NCBI RefSeq assembly: GCF_001968835.1
Contig: NZ_MRDE01000024.1
Coordinates: 1-64,000 of the forward strand
Direction: 5' to 3'
From: Tersicoccus phoenicis
GTDB lineage: Bacteria > Actinomycetota > Actinomycetes > Actinomycetales > Micrococcaceae
Length of the DNA: 64,000 nt
Every line of letters begins with the position of its first letter. Position 1 is the stretch's first letter. The notes under the pieces are model-generated. The model saw only the letters and a program-made list of their open reading frames with translations. It ran no database searches and had not been told where the DNA came from. Shown in pieces: positions 25,143 through 32,856 of this stretch. The position numbers and the translations under genes are program-made.

Positions 25143-26543
25143 TCAGCGCCGCAGGCGGTGCAGCAGCAGGGCCTCCGCCACGATCGCGTTGCGGAAGTCG
25201 GCCCGGTCCATCGACTCGTTCGCGCCGTGGGCCCGCGTGTCCGGGTCGATGACGCCGGTGAGCAGGATCTGGGCGTCCGGGTACACCTCCGTCAGGTCGG
25301 CGACGAACGGGATGGAGCCACCCATCCCGGCCGTGACGGCGGGCGTGCCCCAGGCGTCGCTGAGGGACCGTAGCGCGAGGGCGGACGCGGTGGAGGAGAC
25401 GTCGGCGTCGAACGCCTGCCCCCGCTCCCCCGCCGCGAACTGGACCTGCGCACCGAAGGGGGTGTGCCCGGTCAGGTGCCGCTCCAGGGCGGCCATCGCC
25501 GCGTCGGGGTCCTGTCCGGGTGCCAGCCGCAGGCTCAGCTTGGCCCGCGCGGCCGGGGTGATGGTGTTGGAGGCGACGTCGACGGCGGGAGCGTCCAGGC
25601 CGATCACCGACAGCGCCGGCCGGTTCCACAGCCGGGTGGTCAACGACCCGGTCCCGGCCAGCCGCGTGCCGGGCAGCATCGACGCGTCGGCCCGGAAGGC
25701 GTCCTCGTCGTAGTCCAGCCCCTGGGCGGTGCCCTGGACCAGACCCTCGACGGCGACGTCACCGTTCTCGTCGTGCAGGGTCGCGATCAGCCGGCTGAGC
25801 AGGGTCACGGCGTCGAGCACGGGGCCGCCGAACATGCCCGAGTGAACGCCGTGGTCGAGCACCCGGACTGTGACGGTGGCGTCGACCAGGCCACGCAGGC
25901 TGGTGGTCAGGGCCGGGACGCCGGCTTTCCAGTTGCCGGCGTCGGCGACGACGATGACGTCGGCACGCAGCAGGTCCCGGTGCGCGTCGAGGAAGGCACG
26001 GAAGGTCGGCGAGCCGGCCTCCTCCTCCCCCTCGACGAACACGGTGACGCCCACCCCGGTTTCCCCGACGGCCCGGGCCAGGGCGCCGAGCGCGGCCGCG
26101 TGCACCATGACGCCGCCCTTGTCGTCGGCGGCACCGCGGCCGTAGAGCCGGCCGTCCCGGCCCACGAGGGTGAAGGGGTCGCTCTGCCAGGCGTCGGGGT
26201 CCCCGGGCGGCTGGACGTCGTGGTGGGCGTACAGCAGCACGGTCGGCTGGCCGTCCGCCGCGGGTCGGGTCGCCACCACCGCCGGTCCCCCGGTCCGGTC
26301 GCCGTCGTCCACGCTGAGCACCCGGGCCTCCAGGCCGAGGTCGGCGAACAGGCCGGCCACCGTCCGGGCGCTGTGTTGCAGGTGTTCCGGGTCGAAGGAC
26401 GCCCACGCGATCCCGGGGATGGCCACCAGCCCGGCGAGGGCGTCGAGCGTGGCGGGCAGGGCCTCGTCGACGGCGGCGACGATCGCCGCCTCGGTCGGGT
26501 CGGACGGCGTCGGGGGCTGGGGGCGGCTGGTCGGTTCGCTCAT
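25143..26543 (-). CDS. M20-family dipeptidase/peptidase
   Basis: A 466-residue zinc peptidase of the M20 family. LLYAHHDVQPPGD holds the first metal His and Asp, RGAADDKGG the bridging Asp, VEGEEEAGSP the catalytic Glu pair, ADAGNWKAG a later metal Asp and AHGANESMDRADF the C-terminal His. The dimerisation (lid) domain lies in the middle. It most resembles broad dipeptidases of the CNDP/PepV-like subgroup. ATG 26543 is 7 nt after -10 box TAGGCT; longer in-frame starts add non-conserved sequence. It is divergent from the DUF3043 gene. Confidence 0.92.
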   Translation of the reverse strand: MSEPTSRPQPPTPSDPTEAAIVAAVDEALPATLDALAGLVAIPGIAWASFDPEHLQHSARTVAGLFADLGLEARVLSVDDGDRTGGPAVVATRPAADGQPTVLLYAHHDVQPPGDPDAWQSDPFTLVGRDGRLYGRGAADDKGGVMVHAAALGALARAVGETGVGVTVFVEGEEEAGSPTFRAFLDAHRDLLRADVIVVADAGNWKAGVPALTTSLRGLVDATVTVRVLDHGVHSGMFGGPVLDAVTLLSRLIATLHDENGDVAVEGLVQGTAQGLDYDEDAFRADASMLPGTRLAGTGSLTTRLWNRPALSVIGLDAPAVDVASNTITPAARAKLSLRLAPGQDPDAAMAALERHLTGHTPFGAQVQFAAGERGQAFDADVSSTASALALRSLSDAWGTPAVTAGMGGSIPFVADLTEVYPDAQILLTGVIDPDTRAHGANESMDRADFRNAIVAEALLLHRLRR

Positions 26544-26550
26544 GCCGGCC

Positions 26551-26556
26551 AGCCTA
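26551..26556 (-). promoter_or_regulatory. -10 box of the M20 peptidase gene
   Basis: TAGGCT on the minus strand ends 7 nt before ATG 26543. Confidence 0.45.
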
Positions 26557-26635
26557 GCCACGGTCGGCTCCACCGGCCGGTGCACCTCGTCCGGTGCCGG
26601 CCCGGTGACCGGCGCTCGGAGTCCGTGGGGGCCGG

Positions 26636-26641
26636 TATCCT
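26636..26641 (+). promoter_or_regulatory. -10 box of the DUF3043 gene
   Basis: TATCCT ends 6 nt before GTG 26648, predicting a leaderless transcript. Confidence 0.5.
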
Positions 26642-26647
26642 TGTGGC

Positions 26648-27235
26648 GTGTTCGGACGTAACAAGGGATCAACTGCCGTGACCGCCGTTCCCGCGCCGGA
26701 GCCGGCCGAGGACGCGAAGCGGGGCGGGGGCAAGGGTGCCCCGACCCCGAAGCGGCGCGACCAGGAGGCGGCGCGGCGTCGCCCCTTGGTGCCCGACGAC
26801 CGCAAGGCCGCCCGGGAGGCGAACCGCGAGGCGAGCCGGGAATCGCGGTTGCGCACCCGCCGCGCCATGGAGACCGGTGACGACAAGTACCTGCCGCTGC
26901 GGGACAAGGGCCCGCAGAAGCGGTTCGTGCGCGACTGGGTGGACGCCCGGTTCAGCATCGGGGAGATCCTGCTGCCGCTGGCGCTGGTCTTCGTCCTGCT
27001 CACCTTCATCCCCAACACGGCCGTGCAGTCCGTCGTGCTGGTGTTCTTCTATGCCTTCGTCGCCGTGGTCGTCGTCGACGGCCTGTGGCTGCGCCGCACG
27101 CTCAAGCGCCGCCTGACCGCGAAGTTCGGCGCGACCGAGCGCGGCGTCTACTGGTACGGCTTCATGCGCACGCTCCAGTTCCGCCGGATCCGGTTGCCCA
27201 AGCCGATGGTCAAGCGCGGACAGTACCCCGCCTGA
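26648..27235 (+). CDS. DUF3043 membrane protein
   Basis: A 195-residue protein. The first ~100 residues are highly charged (KRRDQEAARRRPLVPDDRK, then SRLRTRRAMETGDDKYLP). Two membrane helices follow (GEILLPLALVFVLLTFI and VVLVFFYAFVAVVVVDGLWL), and the tail is basic. This is the DUF3043 architecture, conserved in actinobacteria beside the cytochrome genes, with no established function. GTG 26648 is fixed by the -10 box at the expected spacing. A short HTH reading frame follows immediately with no gap. Confidence 0.88.
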   Translation: MFGRNKGSTAVTAVPAPEPAEDAKRGGGKGAPTPKRRDQEAARRRPLVPDDRKAAREANREASRESRLRTRRAMETGDDKYLPLRDKGPQKRFVRDWVDARFSIGEILLPLALVFVLLTFIPNTAVQSVVLVFFYAFVAVVVVDGLWLRRTLKRRLTAKFGATERGVYWYGFMRTLQFRRIRLPKPMVKRGQYPA

Positions 27236-27645
27236 CCCGCGACACCCCGCCTGCCCGCGACGTCGTCGGGGTTCTGGACGACCCGGACGCCACCCAGTGG
27301 TACAGCGACCGGATCGCCGCGAGTCTCGCCGCGCAGACACTGCACAGCACGCTGAGCCCTCAGGCCACGGCCCGCCTGCTCGGCGTGGACCGGACCACGG
27401 TGGACCGACGCCGCAAGGCGCACCAGCTGTACGCCGTCACCACCCCGATCGGACTGCGCTACCCGGCGTGGCTGCAGGAGGTCATCGAGCCAATCCCCGC
27501 GGACGTGCATCCCCTGACCGTGGAGGCCCTGATGACCGAGCCCGCCGAGGAGACGGACGGGCGGTCCCCGTTGAGCTGGTTGGCCTCCGGAGGGCCGGCC
27601 GCCCTCGTCGTCGCACTCGTCCGTGAACTGGCGTGGCTGCCGTAG
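27232..27645 (+). CDS. HTH antitoxin-like protein, probably 5'-truncated
   Basis: The frame encodes a small protein with a helix-turn-helix (LSPQATARLLGVDRTTVDRR, ~residues 41-60) and a C-terminus (DGRSPLSWLASGGPAALVVA, then LVRELAWLP). This resembles toxin-binding tails of MbcA/ParS-type or related antitoxins. There is no ATG, GTG or TTG between 27232 and about 27382; a GTG at 27085 lies deep inside the DUF3043 gene. The true start is therefore missing or unusual. The TAG stop (27643-27645) is formed by the first bases of the IS4-type element, so the native C-terminus may also be lost. Any toxin partner would have been displaced. Function is inferred from shape only. Confidence 0.45.
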   Translation: MTRDTPPARDVVGVLDDPDATQWYSDRIAASLAAQTLHSTLSPQATARLLGVDRTTVDRRRKAHQLYAVTTPIGLRYPAWLQEVIEPIPADVHPLTVEALMTEPAEETDGRSPLSWLASGGPAALVVALVRELAWLP

Positions 27646-28295
27646 CCCCCAGGAACCGGTTCGGAGCCGTCGTTCGGGCAGGAGTTGGTCGATGACCTGG
27701 CGACCGATCGTGCCTTTGAGGTCGATGACGGTGTCGGCGACGACGCCGGCGGCCGCGGTGACCTGGTCTCGGGCGGCGTGCAGCGCGATGGTGAAGCTGC
27801 CCCGGCCCGGCCCGGCCCGGGTCGATGTCGCGGCGCCCGATGGTGGCGTCGGCGATCGCGATCCGTAGCGCCTGGTAGGTGACCAGGAGTGAGTAGATCT
27901 CTTGCTCGATTCCGGCCGGGGTGCGAACGCGGAGCACCCGGCCGCCGAGGATCGTCTGCTTCAGTTCCAGGAAACCGGTCTCGATCTCCCACCGGTCGTG
28001 GTAGAGCCGGACGAGTTCGGTGGCCGGGCAGTCGGGGTCACGGATCGTGGTGACGAGCTGGTAGGTCTCGCTGCGCTGCCCGCAACTGGTGGCGAGAGTG
28101 ATCTCACACCGGATGACACGGACGTCGACCCTGCCGATCTTCGAGAGCCAGGATCCGTCCGCCAGTCGCAGGCAGACCGGGAGGTTGCGGCCTGACTTCA
28201 CCCGGATCAGCAAGTCCGCGCCGGTGTCGGCGATCGCACCGATCAGGTCCGCGGCAGCGAAGTTCCGGTCGGCCAACAGGATCATCCGCTCATGC
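27643..28295 (-). pseudogene. C-terminal half of a split IS4-type transposase
   Basis: Reading from 28295 downward, HERMILLADRNFAAADLIGAI holds the second catalytic Asp region. LYHDRWEIETGFLELKQTIL is the classic IS4 YREK-like signature with the catalytic Glu. A frameshift in the GC-rich run near 27815 moves the frame before FTIALHAARDQVTAAAGVV. The first half of the gene lies 1.4 kb away at 29711-30341. The protein is therefore broken by an insertion and at least one indel here. Confidence 0.85.
28289..28295 (+). repeat. 7-bp direct repeat, left copy, flanking the cargo
   Basis: CTCATGC here is repeated at 29711-29717. Deleting the segment between them together with one copy rejoins the transposase in frame (GSLHE followed by RMILLAD). 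Confidence 0.75.
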
Positions 28296-28330
28296 TTCGA
28301 CGATAGAAGCGATTCCCGTCCAGTCATGCG

Positions 28331-28972
28331 TCAACTGGCGAGTTCGTCGAACCAACTCGAACGCATCCGCAGGGCTCGCTCCGTGCTGCCGACGACAGCC
28401 GCGAGCCCGATGAGCAGGTTGATGGAGGGGGGGAGTCGCACGGGCGACGTGAAGGTGCCGATCGAGTCGGCGATGAGTGGGACCTGGGAGAGCGACTCGA
28501 TGATCTGCGGCACTTCGACGCCGAGGCCGACGACCACGAGCGCGATGGAGATGAGGCCAATGACGCGGCTTAGACCGGGATGCCGGTGGTGCAGCCGGGC
28601 GCGACGCCCTTCTGCGGATGCGGGATCGGGAGATAGCTGCTGCTCGGTCCCGTCTGTGCGCACGTAGTGGCAGCGCTTGAGCCCGAAGCCGTTGATGGCG
28701 ACCTCGATGTGACCGCCCGGTACCGAGAAGCGGGTCGGCGTCTTCGCGAACGACTGCAAAGAACCGTTCACGTACAAGCGGGCACGAATCGCGCCATCCG
28801 TCATATCGCCGGCGTGACGAACATCGACCGTGTAGGTCGACGTCGCGCCGTCACCCGAGGGCAACGTGATCGAGCGCAGCGACCTACCGAACATTTGCCA
28901 CCAGCGATACCGGCGCAGTGGCTCACCGGACCCGGCACGGACGCGGCGGTTGCGCCACTGTTGGATCGCCAT
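28331..28972 (-). CDS. Membrane protein of unknown function, TetR-linked
   Basis: A 213-residue protein. The first ~120 residues are soluble and beta-rich (RSLRSITLPSGDGATSTYTV, RARLYVNGSLQSF, FSVPGGHIEVAINGFGLKRC, YVRTDGTEQQLSPDPASAEG). Two membrane helices follow (VIGLISIALVVVGLGVEVPQ and LPPSINLLIGLAAVVGSTER). I recall similar hypothetical proteins next to TetR genes in other actinobacteria but know no function. It is divergent from the TetR gene across an 84-bp region with a symmetrical operator, so the TetR protein probably represses it. ATG 28972 is the first start of the open frame. Confidence 0.7.
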   Translation of the reverse strand: MAIQQWRNRRVRAGSGEPLRRYRWWQMFGRSLRSITLPSGDGATSTYTVDVRHAGDMTDGAIRARLYVNGSLQSFAKTPTRFSVPGGHIEVAINGFGLKRCHYVRTDGTEQQLSPDPASAEGRRARLHHRHPGLSRVIGLISIALVVVGLGVEVPQIIESLSQVPLIADSIGTFTSPVRLPPSINLLIGLAAVVGSTERALRMRSSWFDELAS

Positions 28973-28990
28973 TTCCCATCCCCACTTCCC

Positions 28991-29031
28991 GCTAGCACAG
29001 CGTGATACAGTTACGCTAGCACGCTGTGATA
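28991..29031. promoter_or_regulatory. TetR operator in the divergent intergenic region
   Basis: CACAGCGTG (28996-29004) and CACGCTGTG (29020-29028) are exact reverse complements. They lie within two near-identical 17-bp units, GCTAGCAC(AGCG/GCTG)TGATA, spaced 24 bp apart. The site lies between the divergent start codons at 28972 and 29057. It is a strong candidate for binding by the adjacent TetR protein. Confidence 0.65.
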
Positions 29032-29056
29032 GACAGGTGCCAGAGGGGAGGCAGAC

Positions 29057-29665
29057 GTGAACGCTGAGACCAAGGAACCAGGCACGCGCGCCAAGATTCT
29101 CATCGCCGCGGCGACGATGCTCGGCGAGAACCCGACCGCGCGCTTGAGCGTGCGGGCAGTGGCAGCCCGCGCCCAGGTGAGCACGGGTTCACTACGACAC
29201 TTCTTCCCAACGCAGCGCGATCTCGTCGACACCGTCGTCGCCGGGATCTACGACCTCGACATCCCTAACGACCCGATCAACGACCGCACGTTGACACCGA
29301 ACGAGCGCCTGGTCGAATGCCTACGACTGCTCCTCGCGCAAGTAGGCGCGGGCGATCGCGCCCGAGAGCAATGGAGAGCCCTGTACGAGGCGTACGTCGC
29401 CTCCAAGCCATCCGATGACCAAGCAGCCAGCTATCTCGCGCTCGAACGGCTGGGTCGCCACCGCATCGAGCAATGGTTGACCACCTTGATCGACGAAGGC
29501 GCGATCCCCCCAGAAAGGGTCGAACAGCGGGCGCGATTTCTTCAGACCGTTGTTACTGGCCTCATGACCGAACGTGCTCTGCCCGCAGAGGCGGTGAGGA
29601 TCGAAACCGAAACCGAAACGCTGCACCTAGCGGTCGTCGCCACCGCGTCCGTGTGGTCGAGCTGA
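29057..29665 (+). CDS. TetR/AcrR-family transcriptional regulator
   Basis: A 202-residue TetR-type regulator. The N-terminal DNA-binding domain reads TRAKILIAAATMLGENPTAR, then LSVRAVAARAQVSTGSLRHFFPTQRDLVD, with the recognition helix at about residues 38-48. The rest is an all-helical ligand-binding domain without recognisable specificity (LLLAQVGAGDRAREQWRALY, RIEQWLTTLIDEGAIP). GTG 29057 has GGGGAGG 6-7 bp upstream. The gene is divergent from the membrane-protein gene and is carried inside the IS4-type transposase. Confidence 0.88.
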   Translation: MNAETKEPGTRAKILIAAATMLGENPTARLSVRAVAARAQVSTGSLRHFFPTQRDLVDTVVAGIYDLDIPNDPINDRTLTPNERLVECLRLLLAQVGAGDRAREQWRALYEAYVASKPSDDQAASYLALERLGRHRIEQWLTTLIDEGAIPPERVEQRARFLQTVVTGLMTERALPAEAVRIETETETLHLAVVATASVWSS

Positions 29666-29710
29666 TGCCAGCAGCGTCGGGCGACAGCGCGATCCCCTTG
29701 GCATGGGCTT

Positions 29711-29717
29711 CTCATGC
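29711..29717 (+). repeat. 7-bp direct repeat, right copy, flanking the cargo
   Basis: CTCATGC, identical to 28289-28295, marks the right edge of the cargo. Confidence 0.75.
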
Positions 29718-30341
29718 AGCGACCCGAGCAGTTTCCGGGTGTCGGTGGTCTCCCCGGTGGAGGTCGATCCGAAGGTGACCGCGATCACGGCCCTGGGTGC
29801 CGCAAGCGACCAGGGCAAGCAGCCGAACCATCGGATACCCGGTACCGCCGTGGTTGCCGCCGCCTTTGCGGTAGACCTGCAGATTCGCGGGAGTGTCCGG
29901 GCAGCACATCATCGTGCCGTCGACCGCGGTGACCAGACGGTCCCGCCACCACACCCCGCGAGTAGCGGGACCTGCGGTCGGGCCGCGGAGCAGATCGAAC
30001 AGTGCCCGCAGCGGCGCGGCACCGACCCGACGGCGGGCCTGCGCCAACGCCCCCGCGGTCGGGACCGCGACGGTCAACCCAGCCAGGCCCGCGACGAGTC
30101 GAGCCCACACCTGCCGGTATCCGCACTCCGCGAACAGGGCTGCAGCCAGCAGCAGGTAGACCACCACCCGAGACGGCAGATCACGCACCCGCGCCTGCAC
30201 CCGACCGGTCTCGGCCAGCGCCGCGTCGACCATCTCGAACGGCACGATCTGGGTCAACTCACCCAGATGACCCGGCGCGAAGCGGCCACCAGCGACCGCG
30301 ACCTCAGGAACGACATGCTGAATGCCACACTGAACAGGCAA
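29711..30341 (-). pseudogene. N-terminal half of a split IS4-type transposase
   Basis: The frame opens at 30341 and shows the IS4 N-terminal domain: PGHLGELTQIVPFEMVDAAL, VYLLLAAALFAECGYRQVW, then the first catalytic Asp in VTAVDGTMMCCPDTPAN. One extra C near 29810 shifts the frame; in the next frame LVACGT continues to RAVIAVTFGSTSTGETT and RKLLGSLHE. At HE the sequence meets the cargo. The continuation is found at 28295 and below. It is thus dead through both an insertion and an indel. Confidence 0.85.
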
Positions 30342-30473
30342 CGGGGCTCCTGGAAGCGAGAAGCGTCTTGGGCGATGCCCCTGCTACCCGAGCCCCGTTG
30401 CCCACCCCGCCACGACTTGCCCACACCCACCCTTGACAAAGCCGCCCGCCGCCTAACTACACGGCATTGGGGC

Positions 30474-30479
30474 TAGGCT
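30474..30479 (+). promoter_or_regulatory. -10 box of the aldo/keto reductase gene at the IS edge
   Basis: TAGGCT ends 6 nt before ATG 30486. Its first two bases belong to the apparent IS4-type terminus (30469-30475), so the insertion may have replaced upstream promoter sequence. No good -35 box is visible at normal spacing. Confidence 0.45.
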
Positions 30480-30485
30480 GGCCGG

Positions 30486-31490
30486 ATGGATTACAGACAT
30501 CTCGGCAACAGTGGTCTGAAGGTTTCGGAGATCACCTACGGCAACTGGCTCACCCACGGCTCCCAGGTGGAGAACGACGTCGCGGCGCAGTGCGTGCGCG
30601 CGGCTCTGGACGCGGGGATCACCACCTTCGACACGGCGGACGCGTACGCCAACGGTGCGGCCGAGCAGGTGCTCGGGGACTCGCTGAAGAGCGAGCGGCG
30701 TGAGTCGCTGGAGATCTTCACCAAGGTGTACTGGCCGGTCGGCCCCAAGGGCGTCAACGACGTCGGCCTCAGCCGCAAGCACATCATGGAGGGCATCAAC
30801 AACTCCCTGAAGCGCCTGCAGATGGACTACGTCGACCTCTACCAGGCCCACCGGTACGACGTCGAGACCCCGCTCGAGGAGACCATCGCGGCGTTCGCCG
30901 ACGTCGTCCGCGCCGGGAAGGCGCTCTACATCGGCGTCTCCGAGTGGTCCGCCGAGCAGCTGCGCGAGGGCCAGAAGCTGGCGCGCGAGGCGGGCTTCTC
31001 GATCGTCTCCAACCAGCCGCAGTACTCGGCGCTGTGGCGGGTGATCGAGGAGAAGGTGGTGCCCACCTCCCGTGAGTTGGGCATCTCCCAGATCGTCTGG
31101 TCTCCGATGGCGCAGGGTGTGCTCTCCGGCAAGTACGAGCCCGGCAAGGATGCCCCGGCCGGCTCTCGCGCGACCGACAGCAAGGGCGGCCAGGACACCA
31201 TTGCCCGCTTCATGGACGAGCAGACGCTGACGGCGGTGCAGAAGCTGCGGCCGATCGCCGAGGGCGCCGGCCTGAAGATGTCGACGCTGGCCATCGCCTG
31301 GGTGCTGCAGAACGACAACGTCGCCGCGGCCCTGGTCGGCGCGTCCCGTCCCGAGCAGGTCGCCGAGAACGTCAAGGCCGCCGGCGTGAAGCTCGACGCC
31401 GCCACGATGTCGGCCATCGACGACGCCCTCTCCGGCGTCGTCGAGTCCGACGCGTCCAAGACCGTGTCCCCGGAGAAGCGCCCGGCCTGA
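30486..31490 (+). CDS. Aldo/keto reductase
   Basis: A 334-residue (beta/alpha)8-barrel NADPH-dependent oxidoreductase of the voltage-gated K+ channel beta-subunit/AKR6-12-like group. Features: MDYRHLGNSGLKVSEITYGN, the catalytic Asp-Tyr pair in TFDTADAYANG, the Lys in FTKVYWPVG, the His in YQAHRYD, and the C-terminal cofactor segment LVGASRPEQV. The substrate is unknown. ATG 30486 is set by the -10 box. A strong hairpin terminator follows 30 bp after the stop. Confidence 0.92.
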   Translation: MDYRHLGNSGLKVSEITYGNWLTHGSQVENDVAAQCVRAALDAGITTFDTADAYANGAAEQVLGDSLKSERRESLEIFTKVYWPVGPKGVNDVGLSRKHIMEGINNSLKRLQMDYVDLYQAHRYDVETPLEETIAAFADVVRAGKALYIGVSEWSAEQLREGQKLAREAGFSIVSNQPQYSALWRVIEEKVVPTSRELGISQIVWSPMAQGVLSGKYEPGKDAPAGSRATDSKGGQDTIARFMDEQTLTAVQKLRPIAEGAGLKMSTLAIAWVLQNDNVAAALVGASRPEQVAENVKAAGVKLDAATMSAIDDALSGVVESDASKTVSPEKRPA

Positions 31491-31520
31491 CCGGACGCCA
31501 CTGGAGCAAGCCCTCCGCCC

Positions 31521-31556
31521 GAGGCCCGGGTCACCGATCGCGGTGACCCGGGCCTC
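31521..31556 (+). terminator. Hairpin terminator after the aldo/keto reductase gene
   Basis: A perfect 16-bp stem (GAGGCCCGGGTCACCG and complement) with loop ATCG. It probably also serves pyrD, whose stop is 138 bp further on from the other side. Confidence 0.8.
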
Positions 31557-31693
31557 GTCCGTCCCCGGTGCGACACAGAGTTGCCGGAAGGACCCGCGGT
31601 GGTGGTGCCGCGCCGAGTGGACGGACGACGTCGTCATCGGTGCCGAATCCGAGCATCTGCCGTACATTCGGCGGTGGTTCCAGCGTCGTCAGC

Positions 31694-32755
31694 TCACCGC
31701 CGACGGCGTGAAAGGCCCGTATTGATCCGTCGTGCCCAAAACGGGCCTTCGTACAGGAACGCCGTGTAGCCCTGAACCAGGTCGGCGCCGGCGGCGAGCC
31801 GCTCGGCGACGTCGTCGGCGGTGGTGACTCCGCCGACGGACACGAGCGCGAGCCGGTCCCCGACCGCCGCCTTGAGTCGCCGCAGCACCGCCAGGGACCG
31901 CGCGGCCAGCGGTGCACCGGAGAGCCCCCCGGCGCCCGCGGCCGTGACCGTGGCGGCATCGGTGGCCAGCCCGTCCCGGCCCAGCGTGGTGTTGGTGGCG
32001 ATGATGCCGTCCAGGCCGAGCTCGAGGGCGAGGGCGGCGACGGCGTCGACGTCCTCGTCCGCCAGGTCCGGCGCGATCTTGACCAGCAACGGGACATCCG
32101 CCCGCCCGGCAGCGGCGGCGCGGACGGCGCGCAGCAGCGGGGCCAGCGCGTCGATCTCCTGCAACTGACGCAGGCCCGGCGTGTTGGGACTCGAGACGTT
32201 GACGACGAGATAGTCGGCGTGCGGGGCGAGGATACGGGTTGAGTATTCGTAGTCGGCGACGGCCTGCTCGAGCGGCACCGTCTTCGTCTTGCCGATGTTG
32301 ACGCCGATCACGGGTCGGCGGCTCCCGTAGCGCTGGTCCAGCTGGGCTCGGACCGCGGCCAGCCGGGGAGCCAGGGCGGCGGCGCCGTCGTTGTTGAAAC
32401 CCATCCGGTTGATCACGCCGCGGTCGGGGACCAGGCGGAACAGGCGCGGCCGCGGGTTGCCCGGCTGCGCCGCACCGGTGATGGTGCCCACCTCGATGTG
32501 ACCGAAGCCCAGGTCGATCAGGGCGAGCGTGTGCCGGCCGTGCTTGTCGAACCCGGCGGCCAGCCCGAACGGCGACGGGAAGTCCAGCCCCATGACCGTG
32601 GTGTGCAGCGACGGGTCCGGGGCGCTGAGCCGGTGCAGCACCCGACCCGCCCCGGTCCGGTGGGCGAGGCCGATCAGGCCGGCGCCGATGCCGTGCGCCC
32701 GCTCGGCGTCCATCCACGAGAAGGCGGCACGGAAGACGAGGGGATACACGCGCAT
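31694..32755 (-). CDS. pyrD: Dihydroorotate dehydrogenase, class 2 (quinone)
   Basis: A 353-residue membrane-associated flavoenzyme that oxidises dihydroorotate to orotate and reduces quinone, the fourth step of pyrimidine synthesis. Class 2 features are present: an N-terminal amphipathic segment ([21 protein letters not shown]), [28 protein letters not shown], and the catalytic-serine block [14 protein letters not shown]. The FMN-binding C-terminal motif is [16 protein letters not shown] 32755 is the natural start; a weak -10 box CACGGT lies 6 nt upstream. Confidence 0.96.
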   Translation of the reverse strand: MRVYPLVFRAAFSWMDAERAHGIGAGLIGLAHRTGAGRVLHRLSAPDPSLHTTVMGLDFPSPFGLAAGFDKHGRHTLALIDLGFGHIEVGTITGAAQPGNPRPRLFRLVPDRGVINRMGFNNDGAAALAPRLAAVRAQLDQRYGSRRPVIGVNIGKTKTVPLEQAVADYEYSTRILAPHADYLVVNVSSPNTPGLRQLQEIDALAPLLRAVRAAAAGRADVPLLVKIAPDLADEDVDAVAALALELGLDGIIATNTTLGRDGLATDAATVTAAGAGGLSGAPLAARSLAVLRRLKAAVGDRLALVSVGGVTTADDVAERLAAGADLVQGYTAFLYEGPFWARRINTGLSRRRR

Positions 32756-32856
32756 GGAATCACCGTGCCACACCGCTCCCCCGTCCCCCAATCGCCGGCC
32801 GAACGAGCTCGGCTCCGGTCTCACCCTCAGGACCGCAGCCGCCGGTGGAGGTGCCG

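Larger units (their letters stand above)
28296..29710. mobile_element. 1.4-kb cargo inserted in the IS4-type transposase gene
   Basis: The segment is flanked by an exact 7-bp direct repeat and carries only a TetR-family regulator gene and a divergent membrane-protein gene. It has no transposase and no clear terminal inverted repeats. The genes stop only 35 and 45 bp from the ends, so it is tightly packed. It looks less GC-rich than the flanking core genes. The mechanism of insertion is unknown: trans-mobilisation or a non-homologous repair insertion are possibilities. Confidence 0.7.
27643..30475 (-). mobile_element. IS4-type insertion sequence interrupted by a cargo segment
   Basis: The ends carry a short inverted match: TAGCCCC at 27643-27649 and GGGGCTA at 30469-30475. 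Between them lies an IS4-family transposase gene on the minus strand, split by a 1,415-bp insertion (28296-29710). Without that cargo the element would be about 1.4 kb, a normal IS4 size. The flanks show only a similar, not identical, GGCTG-CCGG sequence, so no firm target duplication is called. Exact ends are uncertain because the inverted repeats are short. Confidence 0.65.

Noticed and set aside
30433-30438. TTGACA as the -35 box of the aldo/keto reductase promoter
   Set aside because: It is 35 bp from the likely -10 box, far beyond workable spacing.
27635-30485. Target duplication of the IS4-type element (GGCTGCCG versus GGCTGGCCGG)
   Set aside because: The sequences are similar but not identical and differ in length, so they could be chance in GC-rich DNA.
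31543-31725. Possible 60-residue gene between the aldo/keto reductase terminator and pyrD
   Set aside because: It overlaps the terminator hairpin and the end of pyrD, lacks a ribosome-binding site, and has no recognisable family. The tail looks protein-like but is not enough.
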